Shown here piece by piece: positions 56,445 through 63,957 of a stretch of 64,000 nucleotides of DNA. Within the stretch, counting starts at the first letter, position 1; each line of letters begins with the position of its first letter. Position numbers and translations under genes: made by a program. The stretch is from Actinomadura coerulea (GTDB lineage: Bacteria > Actinomycetota > Actinomycetes > Streptosporangiales > Streptosporangiaceae). The stretch covers positions 1,922,001 to 1,986,000 of the forward strand of contig NZ_JACHMQ010000001.1 of the NCBI RefSeq assembly GCF_014208105.1. The letters are read 5' to 3'. The notes beneath the pieces were generated by a model that was not told the DNA's origin, made no database searches, and saw only the letters and a program-made list of their open reading frames with translations.

Positions 56445-57216
56445 ACAGCACCTCCGGGTCGGCCAGGCCGTTGGCGACGATCGGCCGCTCCTGCCAGTGG
56501 GTGCCCGAATCGAGGATCGCGGTCAGGAAGCTCGGCCGGACCCACTTGTAGCGGTCCACCGTCTTCCCACCCTCCTCCACCTTGATGTAGAGGCCCTCCA
56601 TCTCCTCGGAGGCGTCGGTCTCCTCGGCGACGCGGCCGGGGTCGGCGCCTCCGGCCTCGGCCGCCGCGCGCAGCGCGTCCCGCCACCGCGGGGTGCGGCA
56701 GGTGGAAGGGCCGGCCAGCCCCGTCAGCGCGGCCACGTCCGGCAGCGGGCCCTCGTGCAGGACGGGCACCGACACCACAGGCGTCCCGGCGAGCAGCTCG
56801 CGGCGCCGCTCGGTCGACAGGAACGTCCCGTCGGTCTGGTCGAGGACGTCGAACTCGCAGAAGTAGTGGGGGAGCGCGTCGTAGAAGACGGTGTGCTTGG
56901 CGTACAGCCATTCCCCGTACAGGACGTACCGGTCCTGCAAGCGCTCGCGCAGGACGTGCTGGACCGACGCCGCCCAAGCCTTGAGCGGCCCGAACTGGCG
57001 CTCGCGCGGCCCGCCCGTCAGGAAGTGGCCGCGGCTCTGCAGCCGCAGCTCGCCGCCAGAGGAGAAGCTGATGCCGGCGTTGGCGCCGTCGAGCTTCTCC
57101 TCCACCACCAGGTACCGCCCGGCGATCGCCCGGAACGGCACGGCGGCCAGATCGTGGTCGCCCGGTTGGAGCCGGGAGCCCGCGATGTGCCGGGTCCGGG
57201 GGTACTTGTGCAGCAT
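56431..57216 (-). CDS. ATP-dependent RNA ligase (Rnl2-like nucleotidyltransferase domain)
   Basis: A 261-residue ligase. Motif I is EEKLDGAN with the nucleotidyl-accepting K41; LQSRGHFL is motif Ia; YVLYGEWLYAKHTVFYD is motif III; FCEFDVLDQ is IIIa; MEGLYIKVE is motif IV; and VDRYKWVRPSFL is motif V. There is no large C-terminal domain, as in compact RNA ligases. With the overlapping HD-Pnk it would heal and seal broken RNA, for instance tRNA cut by an anticodon nuclease. It is the first gene of the pair; the ATG at 57216 has no clear ribosome site. Confidence 0.88.
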   Translation of the reverse strand: MLHKYPRTRHIAGSRLQPGDHDLAAVPFRAIAGRYLVVEEKLDGANAGISFSSGGELRLQSRGHFLTGGPRERQFGPLKAWAASVQHVLRERLQDRYVLYGEWLYAKHTVFYDALPHYFCEFDVLDQTDGTFLSTERRRELLAGTPVVSVPVLHEGPLPDVAALTGLAGPSTCRTPRWRDALRAAAEAGGADPGRVAEETDASEEMEGLYIKVEEGGKTVDRYKWVRPSFLTAILDSGTHWQERPIVANGLADPEVLYAGV

Positions 57217-57267
57217 GCGACCGTTCTAGGGCCGGACCGCCGGTCCTGCCAACCGGTTTTCGGTCGG

Positions 57268-57437
57268 TCAGCGGGCCGGGACGAGGCCGCCCCGGCGAGC
57301 AGCGCGGAGCGGTGCCAGCCTGCTGGAGCCGCAGCGTCGCCACGAACAGCGCCCCGGTTGGTGATCAGGTTCATGATGAGCGCGATACCGCCGGCGCCGA
57401 GGAACGCCGGGGCCCGCAGCAGCCCGCCCGGGATCAT
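57268..57437 (-). pseudogene. Fragment of an MFS (DHA2-type) exporter gene
   Basis: Read on the minus strand, LLRAPAFLGAGGIALIMNLI then TN continues in a second frame as GALFVATLRLQQ, and the first frame resumes as WHRSALLAG. Together these match the start of the second half of DHA2 multidrug exporters ('RxFxGxxxxxLxMNLxTNGxLFVxTLYLQ'). Only about 55 codons remain, with two frameshifts and no ends, so it is a relic in the 263-bp gap between the RNA ligase and the Vgb-like gene. Confidence 0.55.
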
Positions 57438-57479
57438 CCGTGCGGCTCGAAGCGTCCGTTCCGCGGGGGCGGGCGCGGG

Positions 57480-58370
57480 TCAGGCGACGGCGACGCGGGC
57501 GAGCGTGCCGATCTCCAGCGCCACCCACAGGGCGCCGTCCGGGCCGACCGCGAGGCCGTGCGGCTCGCATCCGGGCGTCGGCAGCGGGTGCTCGTCGATG
57601 CGGCCGTCGGGGCTGATGCGGCCGACGTGGGCGGTGGCCCACTCGGTGAACCACAGGTCCCCGCCGGGTCCGGCGACGATGGCGTGCGGCCGGGCGCCCC
57701 GGTCGGGCAGCGGGAACTCGGTCACCTTCCCGTCGCTGGTGATCCGCCCGATGTGCCCGGCGCCGATTCCGGTGAACCACAGCGCGCCGTCCGGACCGGC
57801 GGCGATGCCGACCGGCGCGGAGCCCTCGGTGGGCAGCGGGTGGACCGCGACCTCCCCGTCCGGCGCGATCCGCCCGATGGCGTTGCCCTGGTTGAGGGTG
57901 AACCACAGGGCCTCGTCCGGACCCGCGGCGATCATCGAGGGCATCGTGCCCTCTCCCGGCACCGGAAAGGCGCTGACCTGGCCGTCCACGGTGATCCTGC
58001 CGACGCCGCCGGCGTGCATGCGGGTGAACCACAGCGCGCCGTCCGGGCCGGCCGCGATCCCGCACGGGCCCCACCCGGAGGGCAGGGCGAACGGCGTGAT
58101 CTCACCCGCGGGGGTGATCCTGCCGATCGCGTCGCCGTGGAACGCGGTGAACCACAGCGCGCCGTCCGGACCCGCCGTGATGATCATCGGTCCGGCGGGG
58201 ACGGGCCCGTGCACGGTGAGGCCCCCGTCCGGCGCCATCCGCGCGATCCGGCCCTCGTGGACGAGCGTGCACCACAGCGCCCCGTCCGCACCGGCGGCGA
58301 CGCTGTACGGTCCCGCGTCCGGGCCGGAGACCCTGAACTCCTTGATGGTGACGTGCGAACCCTCTGACAT
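57480..58370 (-). CDS. Virginiamycin B lyase-like beta-propeller protein (Vgb family)
   Basis: A 296-residue seven-bladed propeller. Each blade repeats 'IaAGPDGALWFT ... IGRI..DG': TAGPDGALWFTAFHGDAIGR, IAAGPDGALWFTRMHAGGVG, IAAGPDGALWFTGIGAGHIG, AGPGGDLWFTEWATAHVGRI. Vgb linearises streptogramin B through a C-O lyase reaction needing a conserved His and Glu; many propeller relatives lack the activity, and blade 6 EW...H might supply part of the site. No signal peptide. GAGGGGGG precedes the ATG at 58370. It is divergent from a TetR gene with a strong operator between them. Confidence 0.85.
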   Translation of the reverse strand: MSEGSHVTIKEFRVSGPDAGPYSVAAGADGALWCTLVHEGRIARMAPDGGLTVHGPVPAGPMIITAGPDGALWFTAFHGDAIGRITPAGEITPFALPSGWGPCGIAAGPDGALWFTRMHAGGVGRITVDGQVSAFPVPGEGTMPSMIAAGPDEALWFTLNQGNAIGRIAPDGEVAVHPLPTEGSAPVGIAAGPDGALWFTGIGAGHIGRITSDGKVTEFPLPDRGARPHAIVAGPGGDLWFTEWATAHVGRISPDGRIDEHPLPTPGCEPHGLAVGPDGALWVALEIGTLARVAVA

Positions 58371-58422
58371 GGATGTCGTCCCCCCTCGTCCCTCCACTGC
58401 TGTTTCCGTCCGAGGACGAAGT

Positions 58423-58444
58423 TAACGCAACCCGAGTTGCGTTA
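58423..58444. promoter_or_regulatory. TetR operator between Vgb-like and TetR genes
   Basis: TAACGCAAC (58423-58431), 4 bp, GTTGCGTTA (58436-58444) is a perfect inverted repeat with 9-bp arms. Its right edge overlaps TACGAT (58443-58448), a -10-like box 6 nt before an ATG at 58455, so binding would block the TetR promoter directly. Confidence 0.72.
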
Positions 58445-58454
58445 CGATCCTGGC

Positions 58455-58490
58455 ATGGACACCAGCCGGGATCCGCGGACCGCGCGTTGA
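58455..58490 (+). CDS. Possible 11-residue leader peptide coupled to the TetR gene
   Basis: ATG at 58455 opens MDTSRDPRTAR and stops at TGA 58488-58490. That TGA overlaps the TTG (58487-58489) which begins the open TetR frame (TTGA). Either a leaderless message makes a short peptide and re-initiates at TTG, or a single-base change has separated the regulator from its natural ATG start. Confidence 0.35.
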   Translation: MDTSRDPRTAR

Positions 58491-59119
58491 CCGCCGTCGG
58501 GCCGGGTACCGTCCGCCCCGGCGGCCGTACCGCGCGGGTGCGCGACGCAGTCCGGGAGGCGACCCTCGCCGTGCTGTGCGAGCACGGGTACCAGGGGCTC
58601 ACCGTCGAAGCGGTGGCGGCCCGCTCCCGGGTGCACAAGACCACCGTCTACCGGCGCTGGAAGAACGCCGACGGCCTCATCGCCGACGCCCTCGGCATCG
58701 CGGCCGCCGAACCGTGGCCGATCCCCGACACCGGCACCCTCGCCGGCGACCTGCGCGCCCTCGCCCGCCTCGTCACGGCCGGCTTCGCCGACCCCGTCGA
58801 GGGCCCGATCTCCCGCGCCTTCGTGCTGGCCGCAGCACAGAGCGACGACGCCGCCCGCTCCCTGCACGCCTTCTTCGCCCGGCGGCACGAGCAGTCCGCC
58901 GTCATCGTCCGGCGTGCCGTCGAGCGCGGAGAGGTCCCCGCGGGCACGGACGCGGTCGAGGTCGTCCGGCTCGCCGTCGCCCCCCTGTACTACCGGCTGT
59001 TCATCACGGGGGAGCCGATCGACGAGCAGGCCGCCGACCGGGCCGCCGCGTCCGCCGGCGCCGCCGCCCGCGCCGGCGCGCTCACGGCCGCGCCGGCCTC
59101 GTGCCCGCCGCCTACCTGA
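58487..59119 (+). CDS. TetR-family regulator of the Vgb-like gene
   Basis: A 210-residue regulator: RDAVREATLAVLCEHGYQGL and TVEAVAARSRVHKTTVYRRW with KNADGLIADAL form TetR_N; RRHEQSAVIVRRAVERGEVP and APLYYRLFITGEPI the TetR_C_11-type ligand domain. The only suitable in-frame beginnings are the TTG at 58487 or a later GTG; the ATG at 58455 is in another frame. Divergent from the propeller gene, with a 9-bp-arm operator between. Confidence 0.85.
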   Translation: MTAVGPGTVRPGGRTARVRDAVREATLAVLCEHGYQGLTVEAVAARSRVHKTTVYRRWKNADGLIADALGIAAAEPWPIPDTGTLAGDLRALARLVTAGFADPVEGPISRAFVLAAAQSDDAARSLHAFFARRHEQSAVIVRRAVERGEVPAGTDAVEVVRLAVAPLYYRLFITGEPIDEQAADRAAASAGAAARAGALTAAPASCPPPT

Positions 59120-59141
59120 GCCGGGGGCCGGGCTCGGGGGC

Positions 59142-59987
59142 TCAGGGGGCGCCGAGGGCGGTGCGCAGAGCGGCGGCGTAGGCGCGGGGGTGGGTGGTGT
59201 TGCCGTTGTGGCCGCCCGGGAACTCCAGGGGCTCGGCGCCGAGCAGGTCGGCCAGCGCGAAGGCGCACTTGCTGTCGAAGACCGTGCGCGGGGTGGTGCG
59301 CCCGAAGGCCGGAACGATCCGTGTCGGCGTCCCGGTGAGCGCGGCGACGTCGAGGGTGTCGCCGATGACCGCGGTGAAGTCGTGCGTGATGAAGAAGTCG
59401 AAGTTCCGTGCCCGCTGGGGCGTCATGGGGTGGCGGGTGAGGCCGGGCTCGACGTCGGGGCTGGCTGGGTCTATGCCCAGCACGTCGGCGATCGTCGCGA
59501 ACGTGGCGGCGAGCCCGTCCCGCCGGTAGACGCGCTGGATGTGGGCGAGTTCCCGCTCGTGGCGAAGGCGCTCGTCGGCGGGCAGCAGCCGCGGGGTGAC
59601 GGGCTCGTGGGCGACGAGCACGCTGACCTGGCCGGGGTGGTCGACGGCCAGGTGGAGCCCGATGGAGGCGCCCAGGCTGCACCCCAGCATGAGCACCGGT
59701 TCGTCCGACAGTTCGGCCAGCAGGCGATGGACGTCGTCGGCGTGGGCGGCGACGCTCACTCCTCCGGCGGGGTCGTCCGGCACGCTGCGGGACAGGCCGC
59801 GGCGGTCGTAGGTCACCACGGTGTAGTCGGCGACGAGCCGGTCGACCAGGTCCGTGCTGCGCCCGGCGTCCCCCTCGCCGCTCTGGGAGATCAGCAGCAT
59901 CGGGCCGGTGCCGCGCACTTCGTAGTAGAGGTCGGCGCCGTCCGTCCGGAGCATGCCCGCGGTCGTCGGGGTCGTGGCGGTGTCCAT
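59142..59987 (-). CDS. Alpha/beta hydrolase
   Basis: A 281-residue hydrolase: LYYEVRGTGPMLLISQSGEG is the oxyanion strand, YTVVTYDRRGLSRSVPDDPA the second strand, VLMLGCSLGASIGLHLAVDH the nucleophile elbow (G-C-S-L-G), and LEFPGGHNGNTTHPRAYAAA the catalytic His. The substrate is not predictable. It is divergent from a MarR gene with a 26-bp inverted repeat between, suggesting control by that regulator. Confidence 0.92.
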   Translation of the reverse strand: MDTATTPTTAGMLRTDGADLYYEVRGTGPMLLISQSGEGDAGRSTDLVDRLVADYTVVTYDRRGLSRSVPDDPAGGVSVAAHADDVHRLLAELSDEPVLMLGCSLGASIGLHLAVDHPGQVSVLVAHEPVTPRLLPADERLRHERELAHIQRVYRRDGLAATFATIADVLGIDPASPDVEPGLTRHPMTPQRARNFDFFITHDFTAVIGDTLDVAALTGTPTRIVPAFGRTTPRTVFDSKCAFALADLLGAEPLEFPGGHNGNTTHPRAYAAALRTALGAP

Positions 59988-60048
59988 CGCAGGTCCTCTC
60001 GGTCGGGAGGCGTTGTGCCCGTCCGAGATCGACCGTAAAGCATCAGGA

Positions 60049-60074
60049 TTGATACATCAAGTCTGATGTATCAA
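60049..60074. promoter_or_regulatory. MarR operator between hydrolase and MarR genes
   Basis: TTGATACATCA, AGTC, TGATGTATCAA has perfect 11-bp arms. A further half-site (ATGATGTAA) follows toward the MarR start, beside a TATGAT -10-like box. The AT-rich block is the only such stretch in the 107-bp divergent region. Confidence 0.75.
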
Positions 60075-60094
60075 GTATGATGTAACTTGGGGAC

Positions 60095-60547
60095 ATGGAC
60101 GGAGTCGAGCTTTTCCTGCTGGGACGGACCCTGATGAAGATCGGGGAGGAGGCCCTGCCCACCGAGGGCATCGGCCGGCACTCCACCAGCGTCCGGACGG
60201 TCCTGATCGTCGTGAGCGACGTGCGCGCCCACCCCGGCAGCGCCGTCGGGGAGATCGCCACCCGTACCGGCCTTCCGCAGAGCGCGGTGTCGGCTGCCGT
60301 CGCCCGGCTCCGCGACACCGGCGCCGTCGTGACCGAACCCGATCCGGACGACCGCCGGCGGGTCCGCATCCGCCCCGCGTCCGAGCCCTCCGCCAGGGTC
60401 GAGGAGGTCAGGGCGAGCACCGTCGACGCCGCCCTCGCGGCGGCCCTGGACACCGGCGACCCGCGGCGGATCGCCGCGATCGTCGGCCTCCTCGAAGAAC
60501 TCGCGCGGCACCTGACCCCGCAGGCGGTCACCCGCCTGCGCGGCTAG
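60095..60547 (+). CDS. MarR-family regulator
   Basis: A 150-residue regulator: ELFLLGRTLMKIGEEALPTE, SVRTVLIVVSDVRAHPGSAV, GEIATRTGLPQSAVSAAVAR and the wing VVTEPDPDDRRRVRIRP with the DxRR motif. The C-terminal helix pair supports dimerisation. The operator lies 21 bp upstream of its ATG; it probably represses itself and the hydrolase. Confidence 0.9.
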   Translation: MDGVELFLLGRTLMKIGEEALPTEGIGRHSTSVRTVLIVVSDVRAHPGSAVGEIATRTGLPQSAVSAAVARLRDTGAVVTEPDPDDRRRVRIRPASEPSARVEEVRASTVDAALAAALDTGDPRRIAAIVGLLEELARHLTPQAVTRLRG

Positions 60548-60571
60548 CAGGACGTCCGGCTGGCGGCGCGG

Positions 60572-60991
60572 TCACGGCTCCAGGTCGGCGCGCCCGCCGA
60601 CGATCGGCCGCAGGTCCGTGTACGCCCGTTCCCGTACCGCCTCCGGGCCGGGGCACCGCGCGAGCCGGGCGGCGATCTGGGAGGCGCGGTCGAAGCCGTC
60701 GCACTCGATGACGGTGTATCCGGCGAGAACCTCGGCGCTCTCGGGGTAGGGGTCGTCGGTCACGGCGGGCGCCCCGTCCCTCATGTGGAAGCGGCGGGTG
60801 TGGACGGGCGCGGCCAGGCCCTGGGCGTCCACGAACTCCCCGGACTCGACCAGGTCCTGGTTGAACTTCTCCATGAACGCGTGCATCTCGGCCAGCTCCT
60901 CGGCGGACCAGACGGCCTCGCCCTCGGGCGCCTTGCCCGCCATCTCGTCATAGTCGCGCTGCGACGCGTACAGCATGAGCATGTACTTCAC
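60572..60991 (-). CDS. YciI/DGPF-domain protein
   Basis: A 139-residue protein: MKYMLMLYASQRDYDEMAG, WSAEELAEMHAFMEKFNQDL, GEFVDAQGLAAPVHTRRFH, and LAGYTVIECDGFDRASQIAA with ARLARCPG form the ferredoxin-like YCII fold. In actinomycetes these genes usually stand next to an ECF sigma factor (SigJ/ECF42 type); none is adjacent here. No catalytic role is established for this subgroup. Confidence 0.9.
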   Translation of the reverse strand: MKYMLMLYASQRDYDEMAGKAPEGEAVWSAEELAEMHAFMEKFNQDLVESGEFVDAQGLAAPVHTRRFHMRDGAPAVTDDPYPESAEVLAGYTVIECDGFDRASQIAARLARCPGPEAVRERAYTDLRPIVGGRADLEP

Positions 60992-61165
60992 GGTGGTCCC
61001 CCCTCCGGTCCGGCGCCCCGGGTGGCGCCTCGCACGGGAGACGCCGGGGCCGCCCGGCCGCCTTCGACAGCCCCTTCCCAGTTTTTCCGCGGATCGATGT
61101 CGAGAACCGCGCGTCCGCTCCGATCACCCGGTGACACGCGATCTCACCCGAAGAGGAAGACCGAT

Positions 61166-62728
61166 ATGGAGCACAACGGGCAGGGGCCCGCGGCCGCCCG
61201 CGCCGGGACGCGCGGGTGGCTCGCGCTGGCCGTCCTGGCGCTGCCGTCGCTGCTGATGGCCATGGACATGACCGCGCTGCTGCTGGCGCTGCCGCAGCTG
61301 AGCGCCGACCTCGGGGCGAGCGGCACCGAACAGCTGTGGATCAGCGACGCCTACGGGTTCATGGTCGCCGGATTCGTCATCACGATGGGGACCCTGGGCG
61401 ACCGCGTCGGACGCCGCCGCCTGCTGTTCACCGGTGCCGCGGCGTTCGCCGTCCTGTCGGCCCTCGCCGCCTACGCCCCGGGCCCGGGCACGCTGATCGC
61501 CGCCCGGGCGCTGCTGGGGGTGGCCGGGGCGACGCTGATGCCCTCGACGCTGGCGCTGATCACCAACATCTTCCGCGACGAGCGCGAGCGCGGGAAGGCC
61601 ATCGCGATCTGGGCCACCTGCCAGTTCGCGGGCGGGGCCTTCGGCCCGGTGCTGGCCGGGCTGCTGCTCCAGCGCTTCTGGTGGGGATCGGTGTTCCTGG
61701 TCGCCGTCCCGGTCATGGCGCTGCTGCTGGCGGCGGGGCCGTTCCTGCTGCCGGAGTTCCGTGACCGGTCGGCCGGACGGCGGATCGACGCGCTCAGCGT
61801 CGGGCTCTCCCTGGCCGCCGTGCTGCCGATCGTGTACGGGATGAAGCAGCTGACGCTCGCCGACGGACGCGGCGGCGCCGGACCGGCCGCCGCGCTCGCC
61901 GGGGGAGCGGTGGTCGGCGCCCTGTTCGTCCGGCGCCAGCTCATGCTCGAACACCCGCTGCTGGACCTGCGGCTGCTGCGCCGCCGCCCCCTCAGCGCCG
62001 TCCTCGTCTCGCTGGTGCTCGCGGGCGTCGCCATGGCGGGGACGGGCCTGATGGTGACCCAGTACCTGCAGGACGTTCTGGGGCACTCGCCGCTGGCCTC
62101 GGCCGTGCTGTTCGCGCCGATGGGGCTGGGCGTCGCGGCCGGGACGATGGCGGCGCCCGCGCTGGCCAAGCGGATCCGCCCGGCCACCGCGATCGCCTCC
62201 GGCCTGGCGGTCTCGGCGGCGGGCTGCCTCCCGCTGACGGTGTCGGACGGGCTCGTGCCCGTCATCGCCGGTATCACCGTCCTGGCCCTCGGCACCGGCC
62301 CGCTGTTCGCGCTGGGGACCGGCCTGGTGGTCGGGTCCGTCCCGCCCGAGCGCGCGGGCTCGGCGGCGTCGATGTCGGAGACCGGCAACTACCTCGGCGG
62401 ATCGCTGGGCCTCGCGGTCATCGGCGTGATCGGCGCCGCCGTCTACCAGGCCCGGATGGACCACGTCGGCGGTGCCGCGGGCCGCACCCTGGCCGGCGCC
62501 GTCGCCGACAGCGGCCACCTGCCGCCCGCGCGGGCCGAGGAGCTGCTGGACGGCGCCCGCGCCGCGTTCACCGCGGGCCTGCACCTCACCGGCGCCATCG
62601 CCGCCGCGATCTTCGTCGTGCTCGCCGTCCTCGTGGCGGCGTCGGCCCGCCGCGGCGCGGCCGCGGAGCCCGCGCCGGCCGCGGAGACGGCGTCCGAGGG
62701 AGCCGGGGCCCGGTCAGCAGCGGTGTGA
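61166..62728 (+). CDS. MFS multidrug exporter, DHA2 family (14 TM)
   Basis: A 520-residue exporter with about 14 hydrophobic helices: LLMAMDMTALLLALPQLSAD opens the first, LGDRVGRRRLLFTGAAAFAV is the motif A loop, RALLGVAGATLMPSTLALIT motif B, GGAFGPVLAGLLLQ motif C, and ASMSETGNYLGGSLGLAVIG motif H-like in the second half. Proton-driven efflux of drugs or metabolites is likely. AGAGGAAG precedes the ATG. It is divergent from the YciI gene; no regulator is fused or coupled, although the TetR at 63920 is close. Confidence 0.92.
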   Translation: MEHNGQGPAAARAGTRGWLALAVLALPSLLMAMDMTALLLALPQLSADLGASGTEQLWISDAYGFMVAGFVITMGTLGDRVGRRRLLFTGAAAFAVLSALAAYAPGPGTLIAARALLGVAGATLMPSTLALITNIFRDERERGKAIAIWATCQFAGGAFGPVLAGLLLQRFWWGSVFLVAVPVMALLLAAGPFLLPEFRDRSAGRRIDALSVGLSLAAVLPIVYGMKQLTLADGRGGAGPAAALAGGAVVGALFVRRQLMLEHPLLDLRLLRRRPLSAVLVSLVLAGVAMAGTGLMVTQYLQDVLGHSPLASAVLFAPMGLGVAAGTMAAPALAKRIRPATAIASGLAVSAAGCLPLTVSDGLVPVIAGITVLALGTGPLFALGTGLVVGSVPPERAGSAASMSETGNYLGGSLGLAVIGVIGAAVYQARMDHVGGAAGRTLAGAVADSGHLPPARAEELLDGARAAFTAGLHLTGAIAAAIFVVLAVLVAASARRGAAAEPAPAAETASEGAGARSAAV

Positions 62729-62750
62729 GGGGGCGGTGTGGGGGGCGGTG

Positions 62751-63305
62751 TCAGGAGGGGGCCGTCCACTCCTGCTCCTTCCACGCCGGGTCGAGCGGCG
62801 TGTGGGCGATGTGGTTGGTGTAGTTGGACAGGGTCTTCATGCCGACGCCGAGGACGACGTCGAGGACGTGGCGGCGGGTGTGGCCGGCGGCCAGGAACGC
62901 CTCGACGTCCGCGTCGTCCACCCAGCCGCGCCGCGTGACCATGGCGCCGGTGAGGCGGCGGACGGCCTCCAGCGCGGGGTCGTCCAGGGCCCGTCCCGCG
63001 CGCAGCGCCTCCACGATCCCGGCGGGGACGCCGGCCCGCAGGGCCACCGTGGAGTGGGCGGCCACGCAGTACTCGCAGCCGTTCAGCACGCTCGCGGTGA
63101 TCAGAACGGCGTGCTTGGCGTGCTTTGGCAGCGACGACTTGTTGAACTGCTCCGACAGGGCGTTGTAGCCGGCGAGCAGCTCCGGCGACTCGGCCATCAC
63201 GCCGTTGAGCGTGGTGACGAACCCCATCCGCTTCTTGGCGGCCTCCAGTTGCGGGCGGGCCTCGCCGGGGGCGTCGGTCTCGTCGTAGACGGTGAACTCG
63301 GCCAT
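62751..63305 (-). CDS. Carboxymuconolactone decarboxylase/AhpD-like peroxidase-type protein
   Basis: A 184-residue protein: KHAKHAVLITASVLNGCEYC and VAAHSTVALRAGVPAGIVEA carry the C-E-Y-C-x3-H redox motif of AhpD-like alkylhydroperoxidases, followed by a second helical half (VEAFLAAGHTRRHVLDVVLG). The motif suggests thiol-based peroxidase or reductase activity. It lies 21 bp downstream of a TetR gene on the same strand, so the two form one operon. Confidence 0.92.
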   Translation of the reverse strand: MAEFTVYDETDAPGEARPQLEAAKKRMGFVTTLNGVMAESPELLAGYNALSEQFNKSSLPKHAKHAVLITASVLNGCEYCVAAHSTVALRAGVPAGIVEALRAGRALDDPALEAVRRLTGAMVTRRGWVDDADVEAFLAAGHTRRHVLDVVLGVGMKTLSNYTNHIAHTPLDPAWKEQEWTAPS

Positions 63306-63326
63306 CGTCGTCTCCTTAACGGGTCG

Positions 63327-63920
63327 TCAGGGGAGTGGAGAGAGGGAGCGCAGGGCGGCGTCCACCGAGTCCGCCAGTTCGCCGGGGCCCGCGCCGGCGC
63401 GAGAGCGCATGTTCACCCCGTAGGCCAGCAGCGCCAGCATCTGCGCGGCGGAGCGCACGTCCACGTCGCCGCGCAGCTGCCCGTGCTCGCGGGCGGCGGC
63501 GAGGGCGGTGCGCATCGCGGTGCACAGCGCCTCGTGGTGGGCGTCGAGCACCTCCCGCTCACCGGCGTCGTCGCCGTCCTGCGCGGCGTGGGCGTTGGAC
63601 ACCATGCAGCCCCAGCGGGCGTACTCGCCGGAGCACCGCGCGGCGACGAGCCCGTCGAAGAACGCGGCGATGCCCGGCAGGCCCCGCCCGTCGGCGGCGA
63701 GCCGGTCGAACACCGGACGCGACTGCCGGTCGACGTAGCGGCGCAGCGCCGCCACGTACAGGTCCCGCTTGCCGCCGAACGTCGCGTACAGGCTGGACCG
63801 GTTGATCCCGGTCTCGGCCACCACCTCGGCGATGCCCGTCGCGGCGGCGCCGCGCCGCCAGAACAGCCGCACCGCCCGGTCCAGGACGGCGTCGGGATCG
63901 AAGTGCTTGACGTCGGGCAC
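63327..63920 (-). CDS. TetR-family regulator of the AhpD-like gene
   Basis: A 197-residue regulator: AVLDRAVRLFWRRGAAATGI and AEVVAETGINRSSLYATFGG with KRDLYVAALRRYVDRQ form TetR_N; the remainder resembles the TetR_C_16/YxaF-like type. The GTG at 63920 is chosen; an in-frame upstream start at 63965 would extend through the operator. It heads the operon with the AhpD-like gene. Confidence 0.9.
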   Translation of the reverse strand: MPDVKHFDPDAVLDRAVRLFWRRGAAATGIAEVVAETGINRSSLYATFGGKRDLYVAALRRYVDRQSRPVFDRLAADGRGLPGIAAFFDGLVAARCSGEYARWGCMVSNAHAAQDGDDAGEREVLDAHHEALCTAMRTALAAAREHGQLRGDVDVRSAAQMLALLAYGVNMRSRAGAGPGELADSVDAALRSLSPLP

Positions 63921-63937
63921 GGCCCCGCACCCCCTAA

Positions 63938-63957
63938 CTTGGAATGGTCGTTCCAAG
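63938..63957. promoter_or_regulatory. TetR operator of the AhpD-like operon
   Basis: CTTGGAA, 6 bp (TGGTCG), TTCCAAG is a perfect inverted repeat 17 bp before the TetR GTG. TGGAA-N6-TTCCA sites are typical for this TetR type controlling stress-related reductases. Confidence 0.68.
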
